Shown in pieces: positions 37,801 to 49,440 of a stretch of 64,000 nt of DNA (positions are counted from its first letter, which is position 1; every line of letters starts with the position of its first letter). Origin of the DNA: Hybos culiciformis (Eukaryota > Arthropoda > Insecta > Diptera > Hybotidae); the NCBI GenBank assembly GCA_964007475.1, contig OZ023273.1:38069525-38133524 (forward strand), read 5' to 3'. The translations under genes were made by a program, and so were the position numbers. Under the pieces are notes generated by a model, which was not told the origin of the DNA, ran no database searches, and saw only the letters and a list, made by a program, of their open reading frames with translations.

Positions 37801-40610
37801 TATTATTCTTTGTGTAATAAAATAAAAATCATATAATAAATATTTAGCCAGAGAATGGGTATAAAAAAAAAAAATTATTAATTTTTATATAAACAAAAAT
37901 ATTATTTTTTATTGAAAAAAAAAAAGAACGCACAATGAGCGCCATGAAATTTAATTTCTTACTGAATAAAAATTAATTGGCATTTAACACTTTGTTAGCT
38001 TAAAAATTATAAATAAAACATATTCATAAAAAAACACAGAAATTTATGTAATACAGTTTGTTATTTTTTCATGATTTATTATTTATACAGTTCCGTCAAT
38101 ATTAGTTAAGCCTAAAATACTAATAATAAGTAACTATTTCATTGGGATGTGATTAAGATTCTCACTAGATAGTCTACTAACTAATCGGATAATTTATGCC
38201 GAATAATTTTTTTAAAGCTATTGTGTGTAATAAATTCTTATTAGTTTGGTAAATCTCACTCTCATAGGGCTTTTCTCAAAATTACGTACATCAATAACTA
38301 AATAAAAATAAATGAAGAAATAGTACTAAAAAAATTATTTTCAGTTAAAAAGATTCCAGAAAATTTCTGGTGAGTAATTGTATGAGTTCCATGAATTCCA
38401 TAAGTTCCAATGTTCGCAATCATTTTTTTGCTTCTTTCACTAGAAAGTCAATACGATTCTATTTACTATTTAATTATTAATATACTTTTATATATATAAA
38501 TAACGTAATATGCGTATTTAAGTTTTCAAATCATCAGTCAATCTAAAATAAAAATTTTTATTTCAACTCTGCATAACATACGTATATGTATAATACATAC
38601 ACTTATATATTTTTCCATATTTAAATTGAGCTCAACACTTTTTTTTTTTTTGCACCAACGCATATTTTTATTCATGAAATGAAAAATTTATAATACATTT
38701 CAATTAAATTTAATTTCTTTTTCTTTTCATATTTGCGCTTTTATAATGACATAAAGCCATAAAACAACATTTTTATAAGTTAATAATATTCAACTCACAA
38801 AATTATATAATAATATTGAGAGAAATAAATAATTCAAGAATTTTTATGCATTTGAATTTGAACCAAATAATGCATAAGGAACAAGAAATTTTAATTATAT
38901 GCTGCAAACGTCCTCCTCGTATGTCAAACAAGAATAAATTATTGGACTTAAAATAAAACTAAGTATTGTAGTGTTTTCATTATTATTTATATAAATTATA
39001 TTTGAATGTTAGATAATTTTCAACTTTTGTTTTTAAAATTAAAATTTTTTTGACTAAATATTCGTATCGTTTTAATGACATTTTCAATTATTTTTTAAAA
39101 ACAGTTCCAGTTAATTTTTATTGCATTTTAAAACAACTATGGCTATCAATAAATACTTGTATCTCAAAAATTAAGAACAAAAATTCTTTGAACATTTTAT
39201 TGAAAGTAGAAAATGAGAAGATTTGAAAAATATTTTATTTTTCAATAAGGAAACAAAAATTTTGTTAAAAGCAAAGAAATGTTTATATTTACAATAAAAG
39301 AAGAAAAACAAATAAAAATTAAGATTTTCGAGGTGTATGCAAAATTATTCAACATAATCCATAAAAAAAAATCACAAAAAAAAAAATTAAACTTTCACTT
39401 TCAGTCATTGCAAAATTGAAAATTGTGTGAGTCATTAATAAAATTGTGAATTTTTGCATTAAAACTATTAATTAACATGAAAAATTAAATTATTTGTGTA
39501 CATTTTTAATATTTTTTTTTTAAGATGACCACACAAAAAAATTTGTGTACGTACAAAAAATTTTCATAATAACTACTGCCATTATTTTAATGAAAAATTA
39601 TTGATAAATGTCTTAAATGTTTTAATAGACTTGGAAATTTATCATTATTTTATAAAAACTTTATCTTAATATTTAGATATACTTACCTAAATATTTAAAA
39701 AAAATAAATAAAAAATTTAATGGGAAACAATTTGCTTGAGTTCACAAAAATTACAAAAATTAAATTGTTCTAATTTTTATTTAGTTGAATTATCCAAGAT
39801 GTAAATTTTCTATGATTTAAGCCTATATAATTGTCTCATCGTGCAATTTTTTAATTAAAAAATAAGTCGGAAAATTAAGGATAACGAAATAAGTTTCGTT
39901 ATTATTTCATTTAAATATATAGAGCTTGTACATTCACAGTTTTATATACCATGATGAAAGACGAAGAAATTTCGAACCATTGATATTTGGATTAAATTTT
40001 GGAAGAATATCTCATATAGAATGAAGATAATAGTTTTTGAAGAAAAAATTTCATAAAATTTTACAAACAAACAAGCAGTCAAAGAAAATTGTCCTAAAAT
40101 ACTTATTTTTAGAGGAAATATTAATTTATTGTTACAACATTTTAAAGGAAAATGTTTCCTACTGAATAAAAAAACTTGAAGCTACCGAATAAAATTTGCC
40201 TATAATATACCTTATTCTGATAGAGAAATATAAATTAAAATGCTTTAATATCAAATACTAATAGCCGGTAATGTTAACGCCTACTCATTATTATGCCTCA
40301 GGTTATAATTTTGCATAAACAAAAATCTATTACAAGTTACAAAATTACTAGATAATACTCTTTAATGGTTGTTTTGAATCTTACTCAAGTCATAGTCATA
40401 TATATAAACTTTAAAATTACCGGGAAATTAAACATAAATTTATCAACATAACATTATTTATTTATATATTTTTTTTTTACTATGCTAAATGAAAGAAAAA
40501 GTTAAATGACATTTGCATTTATTTTGTAAAGAAAATCCCAATACATTGTTTTAAAATATACTGAAAAGTATTGTACTTATAATTTTGTGAGATATTATGA
40601 GTTGTTTGAT
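34846..40610. other. AT-rich intergenic region
   Basis: No gene is recognised. A plus frame at 34953-35141 has fairly balanced composition but no identifiable domain or partner exon. Confidence 0.45.
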
Positions 40611-40913
40611 TCAGATTATTATTTTATTTAATAAATCATTTGAATCATTTGTTACTTGATTTTGTTCAAAAATCTTTTTTTTTTTTTGTAAAGTAAGGTT
40701 ACAAAAATGCACGTTTAACTGCAAATTAATCCCTTCCGGAAAATCATTGTACTTCATTTTTAGCGATAAATCTGCCATTATTGTCAAGTTACGGGTTTTG
40801 CTTATTTTTAATACCATTCCCGTGACAAAACGTCTAATTTTTGTTTCAGGCAATTTTGTAGATTTTTCGATTAATAATCTTAACTTTTGTCCTGTGAATT
40901 TTGTGATAGCTGG
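40611..40913 (-). CDS. Unassigned open frame, possible exon or relic
   Basis: A stop-to-stop frame of about 100 codons, with the first internal Met as part of LPETKIRRFV after about 17 open codons. Residues such as FTGQKLRLL, FVTGMVLK and NDFPEGINLQL give a more protein-like composition than other frames here. A CAG at 40909-40911 could serve as an acceptor but has no pyrimidine tract. The C-terminal part falls into Lys/Asn-rich sequence. I do not recognise a family; it may be a decayed gene or transposon fragment. Confidence 0.25.
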   Translation of the reverse strand, partial: PAITKFTGQKLRLLIEKSTKLPETKIRRFVTGMVLKISKTRNLTIMADLSLKMKYNDFPEGINLQLNVHFCNLTLQKKKKIFEQNQVTNDSNDLLNKIII

Positions 40914-43900
40914 TTAATAAAGTGAGGAGATCTTCTAACTAAAGATATTCCTAATTAGCTATCGAACACCATTCAATTTTTTAACGTCACAGTCAAAGAA
41001 AATGTGAACTTTCTTACGTCCAGTTACATTTTCATTAGATTTTAACGAAATACTTTTGTCTGGTTTGAACATTATACAGTTTTTTCTGTGCTAAAGTGTT
41101 AAACTAAACTATTGTTTAAATTTCTCTATAAATTCAAAAATTTGAATAAAGTTTATTGAAAAGTAATATTTTAAAAAAGTAAAACGAATTCATAAAATTA
41201 TGTAATTAGAAAAAAAACAAATTTCCATCCAGTCACACCCTGTATAACTATTTATTAAAAAAAAAAAAAATTAATTTAACACTTTCTTTAAGCTTATATG
41301 CAAATTTCATAGATGATAAATTACATGTTATGTGTTGGGATTATAAAAATGTTTTTTATGTTAATGAACATGTTAAAATATTGAAAAATTTAATTAAGCT
41401 TAAAATTCAATTGAGGAAATTCAAAATTGATGCTATCCAATAAAAAAAAAATATGTGCATTAGAATGGATAACTTGAAAAATTGTTCAAATGTTCGTATT
41501 GTATTTTTATGGTGCTGGGATTAGACACATATATCCACATAAAATTACAGATTAGGTAGATATCCTTTTGTTTTATTATCTATCTATATACATATGTATA
41601 TAATTTTAAAAAAATTTATGTTTTACAACACCATAACAACACGACTTAATAAGTTTAATACCAAAATTATAGTAGATAAAATTTCTTGTTAAACTCTAAA
41701 AATATTTACAGACTAATTATAATAATGATAATAATATTAATAATAATAATAGTTATTGTGAAAATTGAATGACTAAGAACTATTTTTACCATGTACCTAA
41801 AAATTGTGAAAAAAATTATAATTTAATATAATTCTTATTTAATATTCATTAAATTATTATAATGATCTTAATTTAATATACATTATGTAGGTACATTAAT
41901 TTTTTATCGTTATTTTCGATCATAATAAAAGCAATTATATCACTTTTAAAGAAAATAAACATGAACTTCAAACAAAATAAAATCCAACATAAAATCTTAA
42001 TGACTGTATGGTAATGCATAGCACATTCCAAAAAGAAACTATTTTATTATCAATTTTTCTTTTACTGTCAAGAGTAAATTGAAAAAAAAAATTATAACTA
42101 ATGCCAAAAAATGACCTATATTTTCAAGCTCCCTCTCTTGTATTATAAAAAAAAAGCACCGAAATCGTATCCATCAAGTTCATTGTTATTAAAATCAAAT
42201 TTATCATTTTTAATATTTTTCAAAAATAATAATTTAAGTGTGTATAATCAATTATTAATAAATTGATTGAATAGACACAAATCTCTATGTTTTTTTTAAC
42301 TATTAAATTCAATTGGTATTAAAATATTGAACATTGATATATTTTTTTACGATATTAATATAACGGTAACCATTTCAAATCACAAGTTATAATATGATTT
42401 CTGTTATTATTGTCATATTCAGATTTTTTTTTTTAATTATGGTGTGAATTTTGATAATTGATTCGAGTAAACTTTGGTATTTTTTAGATTATGCATTTTC
42501 TGATTAATAGTTTTGATTAGTAGTTACTGCTTAATGTCAATAAAATTCTTATAAACTTTTTAGTTAAAAAAAATAAATTTGGGCCTCAATTTAGACTAGT
42601 TAATTTTCTCGGATTTAGAGGATAAGTTAATGTTAAAGCTCCGCTGCGATAACATAAAAATTATAACACATATATTAGAGCTGTGTTGATTTCGGGATCT
42701 GGAGCGGATATCATAGAAACAGCTGTAAACAACATAGTATCTTTGATGATTTTGAATTTTTGATAAAAAAAAATTTATTAATTTTTGAATACATTAGCGT
42801 CCATCTTAGCTTCAGGAGCGTATTAACTGCTCTTGTTGCTGCTCTCATCTCATACTCCTACTTACCACAATTTTTTTTTCGTTCATAATAAGAATTATCG
42901 AGATGGAATCGAAACTTGACTTAAAAATTTCACAAACTTTACAATAACGATTAAAATTTTAACTAATATGAAATAGTTTTGTTAATTTTGCAGAACTTGA
43001 TTGAAACATTTCTATATAGCTCGTGCCCATGTGGTATGTTGTTCATTGTTCAATTTTTTTTTGTTTTGGTTTAAGACTCAAAACCAAAAAAAATAAAAAA
43101 TATAAACTGCTGGGCTTTGTGGTTATTTTTCGAACCACCACATAATTTTTCAGTTTTTTACTTGATTTATTAAAATAAAAATAAGAAATCCTTTATTTTA
43201 AATTTAATCTTAAATCTCTCTAGTACCTTCAAAATAAGTTTTTTAAAAAATATGTGTACAAGCATACAGGCTTATTAAATTAATTGACATTTTTAGAAGA
43301 AAAAAAAATTTAAAATGATTTATTTATGGTTAGAAATTTTATATTGGCAAAGAGATCAGATAACGATAATTTTTTTAATTTAAAACGAATATGATCAAAA
43401 TGAAATTCAATGCAATTGTTGAGGGTTTAGGTCTTTAGAGGTTTTTTTTTTGTAAATAAACAAAATTTCAATCACCACCGCATAAATAAAGTACAATTTA
43501 ATCATTATTTTTTTTTACAGAATATGATTCGAAATTGTGCAATGACATTTAATAATTAATTTTGTGTAGTGAAATAATTTTTAAAGTTGGATTTAGAATT
43601 TTTTTATCAATAATTTTACGAAGATTTTCTGTCAAATGGGTGTAGGTTTTCAGTAAAGACTAAAATTTTACTGACTGTTCACATATTTTTGGATAAAAGA
43701 GTCACAAACATGAAACAGTGCACAGATTGTTACATAAGTTTTTTTTTTTTTTCTAAAAGTTGGCTAATTCTTGTTATATACAAAAAATGTTCTCTGAACT
43801 GCATAGACAGTGGAATTATTATCAATCGTATTTGAAATAGAGTCTACGTTTAATTATTAAATGTTTTTTTTCGAATTTTTTTTTTTGCTGAAATTTTATC

Positions 43901-44343
43901 GAATGAATTAAGGTTAAAATTGCAAAATTAATAAGTCGAAATAAATATAAAAAATTTTGGATTATAGGTTTTTCATTACGCAATTAAAATTTATTTTATA
44001 ATCATAAATGTTAACCAAAAATTATAAAAGAAATAGTTTTTCAAATATTGTTTATTTGCTAATATAGTTTTAGCCATATATTTACTTACGAGATTAAAAC
44101 AATGACGCATATCCCACTGACCAACCGCAGTGTCCGCCGGCCTAATCCGCGAATTGACTCTTTAAATATTTATAAAAAAAAATTACTTAAACATTTACAT
44201 ATCATTTTTTTTACATTAAGTCACATTTACATTCTCTGTTTAGTTTGTCAATCTTATGACAATTATAATCGATTAATTAAACGACTTGTAACAGAATCAA
44301 TCTGAAAGTATCAAAATTAAAAATTGTGAGCACAGGTTTATAA
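40914..44343. other. AT-rich intergenic region
   Basis: Includes CACCCTGTATAA near 41236, a word common at the ends of insect repeats, and an AAT microsatellite near 41719-41752. No gene is supported. Confidence 0.45.
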
Positions 44344-44416
44344 GCCCGGGTAGCTCAGTCGGTAGAGCATTGGACTTTTAATCCAAGGGTCCAGGGTTCA
44401 AGTCCCTGCTCGGGCG
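44344..44416 (+). tRNA. tRNA-Lys(TTT), copy 3
   Basis: Identical over 73 bases to the copies at 1984 and 22163, anticodon TTT. The terminator is a seven-T run about five bases downstream. The flanks are not shared with the other copies. Confidence 0.97.
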
Positions 44417-46041
44417 AACATTTTTTTAAATTATTTTAATTTTAATTGTAAGATAAGATATTGTTTGTTTCTAAAAAATACGTAAATTGAAAAACAGTGC
44501 GACATCAAAAAAATATTGTTGTTGTTTTAAACTCAAAAATAAATTTTAAGAAGTTTTTTTTTTAATACATAAGTGATTTCATTTCGTTTATATTTAGAAT
44601 TTTGGCCGAATGTTCAACTAATTCGAAGTTGGGTAGAAGTTTTGAATTTGTTTGTTTTATATTATAGGTATTTTCAACATGCAAGTTTTCTATATGAAGT
44701 CACCCAGTCTTTGATAGATATTACAATAAATTTGTAGAAGTTTAAGTGCTAGGAATCTTTAAAAAACGAATAAACTTGCAAATTTCGTAAATTAACAACT
44801 TCCAAGACAGGCGCTAAACATTCCTGTACACTGAGTATTTTGTAGATTCTAAATTAATTCCTAGTTTTAATTTACTTATAATAAAAGTACAAATTAAAAT
44901 AATTATATATTTTATTATGTTTTTCTTTTCAGAATTTGTTGTATGAAAAATTTTTCAACATTTCTGTAATCATTTATAACATATAACAATAACTATATCA
45001 ACTTAATTTTTTTATGTTACCATCAAATTATCAACATAAGTAAAGGTAACTATATGTTATTATTATTATCAAATTTTCTTTATTCAAATTATATAAAAAA
45101 GCTCTTTCAATAAAAAAATTTTGCACAATTTTCTTAAAACAATAAAATAACATTACTTGAAGGGACAGATAAGTAATCCATGATCGTTAATAATACTGAT
45201 AATTAATCCATGACCGTTAATAATACTGATTTGTCATTCTCCGGTTTCCTACGAAAATCAATATTTTAAACTTGAAGAACCTGGAGTTAGTTTAAAAATC
45301 TCGTTTATATAACTCAGTTGTAAATAAAAATATCCAGAGAGGAAGTATTTTTGTTGAATTTCATGTTTTCCATTAGTTATTTTTAAAATAAAAATAACCT
45401 GGTTTAGAAAAAAGAAAACCAATAAAAATTGATCGATAGATGGATCATGTAACTTGTGGTTGGCGTGCATGATATTTGCGTGCAACAAGTTTGTTTTATG
45501 GTATTGACATTTAAAATAATTCAAAGTAACGTTTAACTGGACAATTGCATAAAAAACTGTTAAAAAACTAAACATTTTAACAACTTGTTTTTAAAACTCA
45601 TGCTGAAGTTTATTCAATTTGAATTTATTACGCTAAGAAATCGCATTTAGAGTAATGTTTGTTTTTTTTGTTGAGAAATAATTTTTTATTTTAATTCATG
45701 TGCATATTTGAGAGAATTTTTTTAATCAGCGCATCACCGTTTGAAAAATGAATGAAAAAAACATGAATAATGAAGCAATTAATATTATCTAATTTGCTCA
45801 GTGAAGGTTATTTATAATTATTTAAAAAATCTGTACAAACATTAAGTCCCCAAATGTCGAAAATTAAATAATAAGTATTGAATATGAAATATTTTATTTA
45901 CATTTCCTTAATTGCGTATAAAACAAAATGTCGAATCTACAAAAATTTTAAAAATTATAAAGGATTCAATAAGCCGTACAATGTTCTTGTTTTCATGTTA
46001 GACATTGTTTTGATTAAATGAACGAATAAGAAAAAATTGAG
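44417..46041. other. AT-rich spacer
   Basis: Holds the short tandem duplication at 45171-45234. The 105-codon minus frame at 45258-45575 has no recognisable motif. Confidence 0.5.
45171..45234. repeat. Short tandem duplication, ~33 bp x2
   Basis: TAATCCATGATCGTTAATAA is followed by TACTGAT and then repeats as TAATCCATGACCGTTAATAA with TACTGAT. Only one substitution separates the copies. Confidence 0.8.
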
Positions 46042-46113
46042 TGCGTAGGCCGGGAATCGAACCCGGATCAACTGCTTGGAAGGCAACTATGCTAACCATT
46101 ACACCACCAACGC
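46042..46113 (-). tRNA. tRNA-Gly(TCC) with an acceptor-stem mismatch
   Basis: A 72-base minus-strand cloverleaf. The anticodon stem GTTGC/GCAGT uses two wobbles, the loop CTTCCAA holds TCC, and box B is GGTTCGATTCC. The acceptor GCGTTGG faces CCTACGC, leaving a T5-T68 mismatch; the usual partner would be A at 68. The T-stem CCGGG/CCCGG is intact, the discriminator is A, and six T follow downstream. It is probably functional, but could be an early pseudogene. Confidence 0.88.
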
Positions 46114-46575
46114 CCATGATAATAAACCATTTATTATAAATACCATTAAATTATGATAACGAAATTTTTATGATATTTTAAAAATATTATGACGATGAAG
46201 AATAATTTAATTTAAAAAGTATGACATTTCAAATATAAAAAGCTTTCATATTTTTATCAAATTTGTTTTCGAAAATTTTTATTAAAATTTATGTAAATAA
46301 AAAGACACACAACATTAATATATTTTTTATTTGAAAATGAAAAATAATAGCAAAGCTAAATAAAAATATATGTATGAATGTACACATTTATTTAATCGAA
46401 ATCGTTTGCTCAGTTCAATGCTTCTAAAATTTTATTATCAAAATTTTGAACAATATTCTAAATGTTAAAAAGTGAACGTAATATTAATTTGATATTTTGA
46501 TATTTAGAGGCATTTCTCTGGTTATAATATAATTAGTATAGGACCTACATATGTAAATAATAAATGTAACAATAA
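46114..46575. other. AT-rich spacer
   Basis: Nothing recognisable. Confidence 0.5.
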
Positions 46576-46981
46576 TATCTGTGGCCACATGACATAACCG
46601 CTTAAGTCGAGTTAGGCGGTTATGATTTTATTGTTCCAAACTGTTGGTCCTATGATTCTACGTATACTCACAAATTTTTACGTTCCTAGCTTTACAATTA
46701 AACTTTTTACAGCCAAAAACATAATAGCCAAGTCGTTTTTAATCTTTTATAATTTTGGAATAACAGCTTAACTCTGATTATTTTTCAGAAATCAAAAAAA
46801 AAATTTCTTATCTTAACATAATAAGTCTTTATTCCAATCATTCTTTTTTTTTTTTTAATACTTAGATTTTTTCCTAACTTAACTTTAACCAATTTGAAAC
46901 TTTAAAGATTTGAAACTTTAAACTGCTCTCCTGAAAAGTAGCAAAATTGACTTAGGCGATTATGTCATGTGCCCACAGATA
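46576..46981. mobile_element. TA-flanked MITE (Tc1/mariner-like)
   Basis: The left terminus TCTGTGGCCACATGACATAA and the right terminus, reverse-complemented TCTGTGGGCACATGACATAA, continue through CGCYTAAGTC. Both are flanked by TA (46576-46577, 46980-46981), the duplication expected for Tc1/mariner-type insertion. About 400 bases, non-coding. Confidence 0.75.
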
Positions 46982-48309
46982 TAATTTCACTCTATTTCGC
47001 TCTGATTTCACTCTATTTCTAAATAAACATAATATGTACCTTAATAATATCGTATTATACTATATTTAATATTTCTCTGTGAATAATATCTCTATTTTTG
47101 TAACATATTACTGAAAAATTAATTCAACCTTCGCTACGACTTTTACATACTATTCTATCTGCAGGCTGCAATGCCTTAGAAAGAGGAAGATCCTATCTTT
47201 TATTAAAATATGTGTTTTAAGAAATTAACAAATTTTATGTGATGATTTATTTATACTATTAAAACTAAAATTTCAATTCGATTTCAATTCAATCCTAAAA
47301 AAAACTTATTTTGAATTGTATTATATATTCGGCGATTGTCCTATTGAAATAGTTTTATAGTTGTTATATAACAAAATTTTTGTACTAAACATAATAGACT
47401 AGGACACATCTACATTAACTATTTAAATAAGAAAACATTATATTTCTAATAATTTTTGTTATACTATTTAATTTTAGTAATATATTATTATGTTTTATAA
47501 CTTTTTAAAAAAAATATATGCCAATATCAATTATTTTTTAAATTTTATTAACCTTTTTTTACTTAAATTACTAGTTATACACAAATATTTAACAACTAGA
47601 ATTTGCTTTCCATTTGAATTTAACAGGAAAAAGAAATAAATTTATTAGTAGTTAAATTTTAGTTTAAATGAATAAAAAAAATGGTACATTGTCTTTGATA
47701 TTAATATAACACAATTTATCTCATTTTTATATGATCAGTGTCTCATCGACTTGTACCTTTCTATCACTTGATTAAATATAACATGTACTTTATTTCCTTG
47801 GACCACCAATTGAACATAAAAACGATAAGAATCAAAATTGAATGTGTATGGTTTTTAAGATATTTAAATAATCTAAAATTTGTTATACCTATCTATTATT
47901 ATACGCACTTCACTTTATTTTATATTTTGAGAGATAATGGTAAACTATACATTTAACCAAGGTATACTGAGTTACTTCGACAAGGTTTAATTATATATTA
48001 TTTCAAGTTATTTACACAGATATGTCAAGGGTCGATCATCATAGAGATTCTCAGATCGAAAACCAATTTTCATTAGTTTTTACAAACATCATAAACATGA
48101 ATTACATAATATTTTTTCATTGTGAAATAGTATTGTTAAGTAATAAATTATGTATTTGAATTAAAGATAATAAATTGTTACTTATGACAAGTAGGTGGAA
48201 ATTAATTGTTATTAAATTCAGATTAGATTTGACCTTGGAATTGTTATTATAAAATAGATATGGAACAATTATTAGAAAAGAAAAATCATTTATGAAAACA
48301 CAAAATTAT
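46982..48309. other. AT-rich spacer
   Basis: No gene is supported. Confidence 0.5.
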
Positions 48310-48382
48310 CGATCCTGCCAGGAGTCGAACCTGGAATCTTCTGATCCGTAGTCAGACGCGTTATCCATTGCGCCACAGGACC
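48310..48382 (-). tRNA. tRNA-Arg(ACG)
   Basis: A 73-base minus-strand cloverleaf. GGTCCTG pairs with CAGGATC, discriminator G. Box A is TGGCGCAATGG, the anticodon loop CTACGGA holds ACG (A34 is presumably edited to inosine), and box B is GGTTCGACTCC. A four-T run follows on the minus strand. Confidence 0.96.
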
Positions 48383-48830
48383 TATTTGTCCTTCATTACA
48401 AAATAAAAGTTTTATTATATGAATATGATTATTAAAAATCATATATAATACACAAAAATAGCTCGATTACCAAATTACGAAAAAAAAAACAGAACAAAAA
48501 TTTTAAATCGAAATCACATATTCTAGCCCAATTCTAACACAAAATTAAAAAGAAAAACAAAAAATTTAAAAAGATGTGCATTTGCACATGGGTCGATTAG
48601 TCTTATTGGAAAAATGCAAATATAATTTCCTAGGTATTATAAAAAACAACACTAATACAAGCTAAGAAGTATATTTAAAACATACGTGAACATGAACTAT
48701 CTCGTGCTTCACTACTATGAAAAAGTTAAAGTTAAAAAGTCAATTTAAATATTTTATATTAGAAATTAGAAGATTTCAATTTGTATTATAAAGTTAATTA
48801 AAAAGCTTAATTATAAAAAAAAGAAAGTGT
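48383..48830. other. AT-rich spacer
   Basis: Nothing recognisable. Confidence 0.5.
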
Positions 48831-48859
48831 TAAAAAATATACAAAACCTTATTACAATA

Positions 48860-49440
48860 TTGATTTACACCCATACATTGATTTCAGGCTTTGGTTCGAA
48901 ATCTTGGTCACTTTCGAGTATATGTACTTTCGTTTCTTCAATCGAAATTAATTTAAGCTCCCATTCCACACAGGTATTTCAACTCAAACGAGAACGAATC
49001 ATGTTCTTACGTTATTTTGATTGACATCTATTTACTCACATACCTACTAATTTTTATCAGAATCATTAAGACTTTTAAAAGAATTTAAAATCTGTTAATT
49101 TGGTATTTAATAAAATTTAATTAGAACTTTTTTGTCTGTTTGGAATTTATATCTTCCAAACCCGACATAACAAAATTTCATCCTTTAGCTTGGAAGAAAG
49201 GGCATAAGATTCAGCATATTTTGACATTGATATGTTGGGAGTCGACCGAGTAATTTAATAGTTGTAAGCATTTTAGTGTTGGATAAACAAACTCAAGAAA
49301 ATGATTTTTACATGCAGAACAAAATTGAGTTGGATTCCAGGCTTTAGTTCCGTCAAATCCGATTTCTAATCCAATTTTCCTAACTTTAAATCTTCTGGAA
49401 AGGAAAATGAACAGACAGCCGGATTATCTCTAAAAAAACA
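48860..49440 (-). pseudogene. GC-elevated patch with broken protein-like frames
   Basis: The patch stands out from its A/T surroundings. On the minus strand a stop-bounded frame at about 49220-49430 of some 70 codons includes KIGLEIGFDGTKAWNPTQF followed by CSACKNHFLEF. A second at about 48860-48985 includes KYLCVEWELKLISIEETKV and ESDQDFEPKPE. Neither starts with Met. The same DNA reads protein-like in other frames too (for example DLTELKPGIQLNFVL), so the coding frame is uncertain. A pyrimidine-rich TTTTCCTTTCCAG near 49390 could be an acceptor. A decayed gene, an unrecognised exon set or a transposon relic are all possible. Confidence 0.3.

Noticed and set aside
45258..45575. 105-codon minus-strand frame
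   Set aside because: No homology-like motif, low-information hydrophobic composition, and no splice or conservation support. Such lengths occur by chance over 64 kb.
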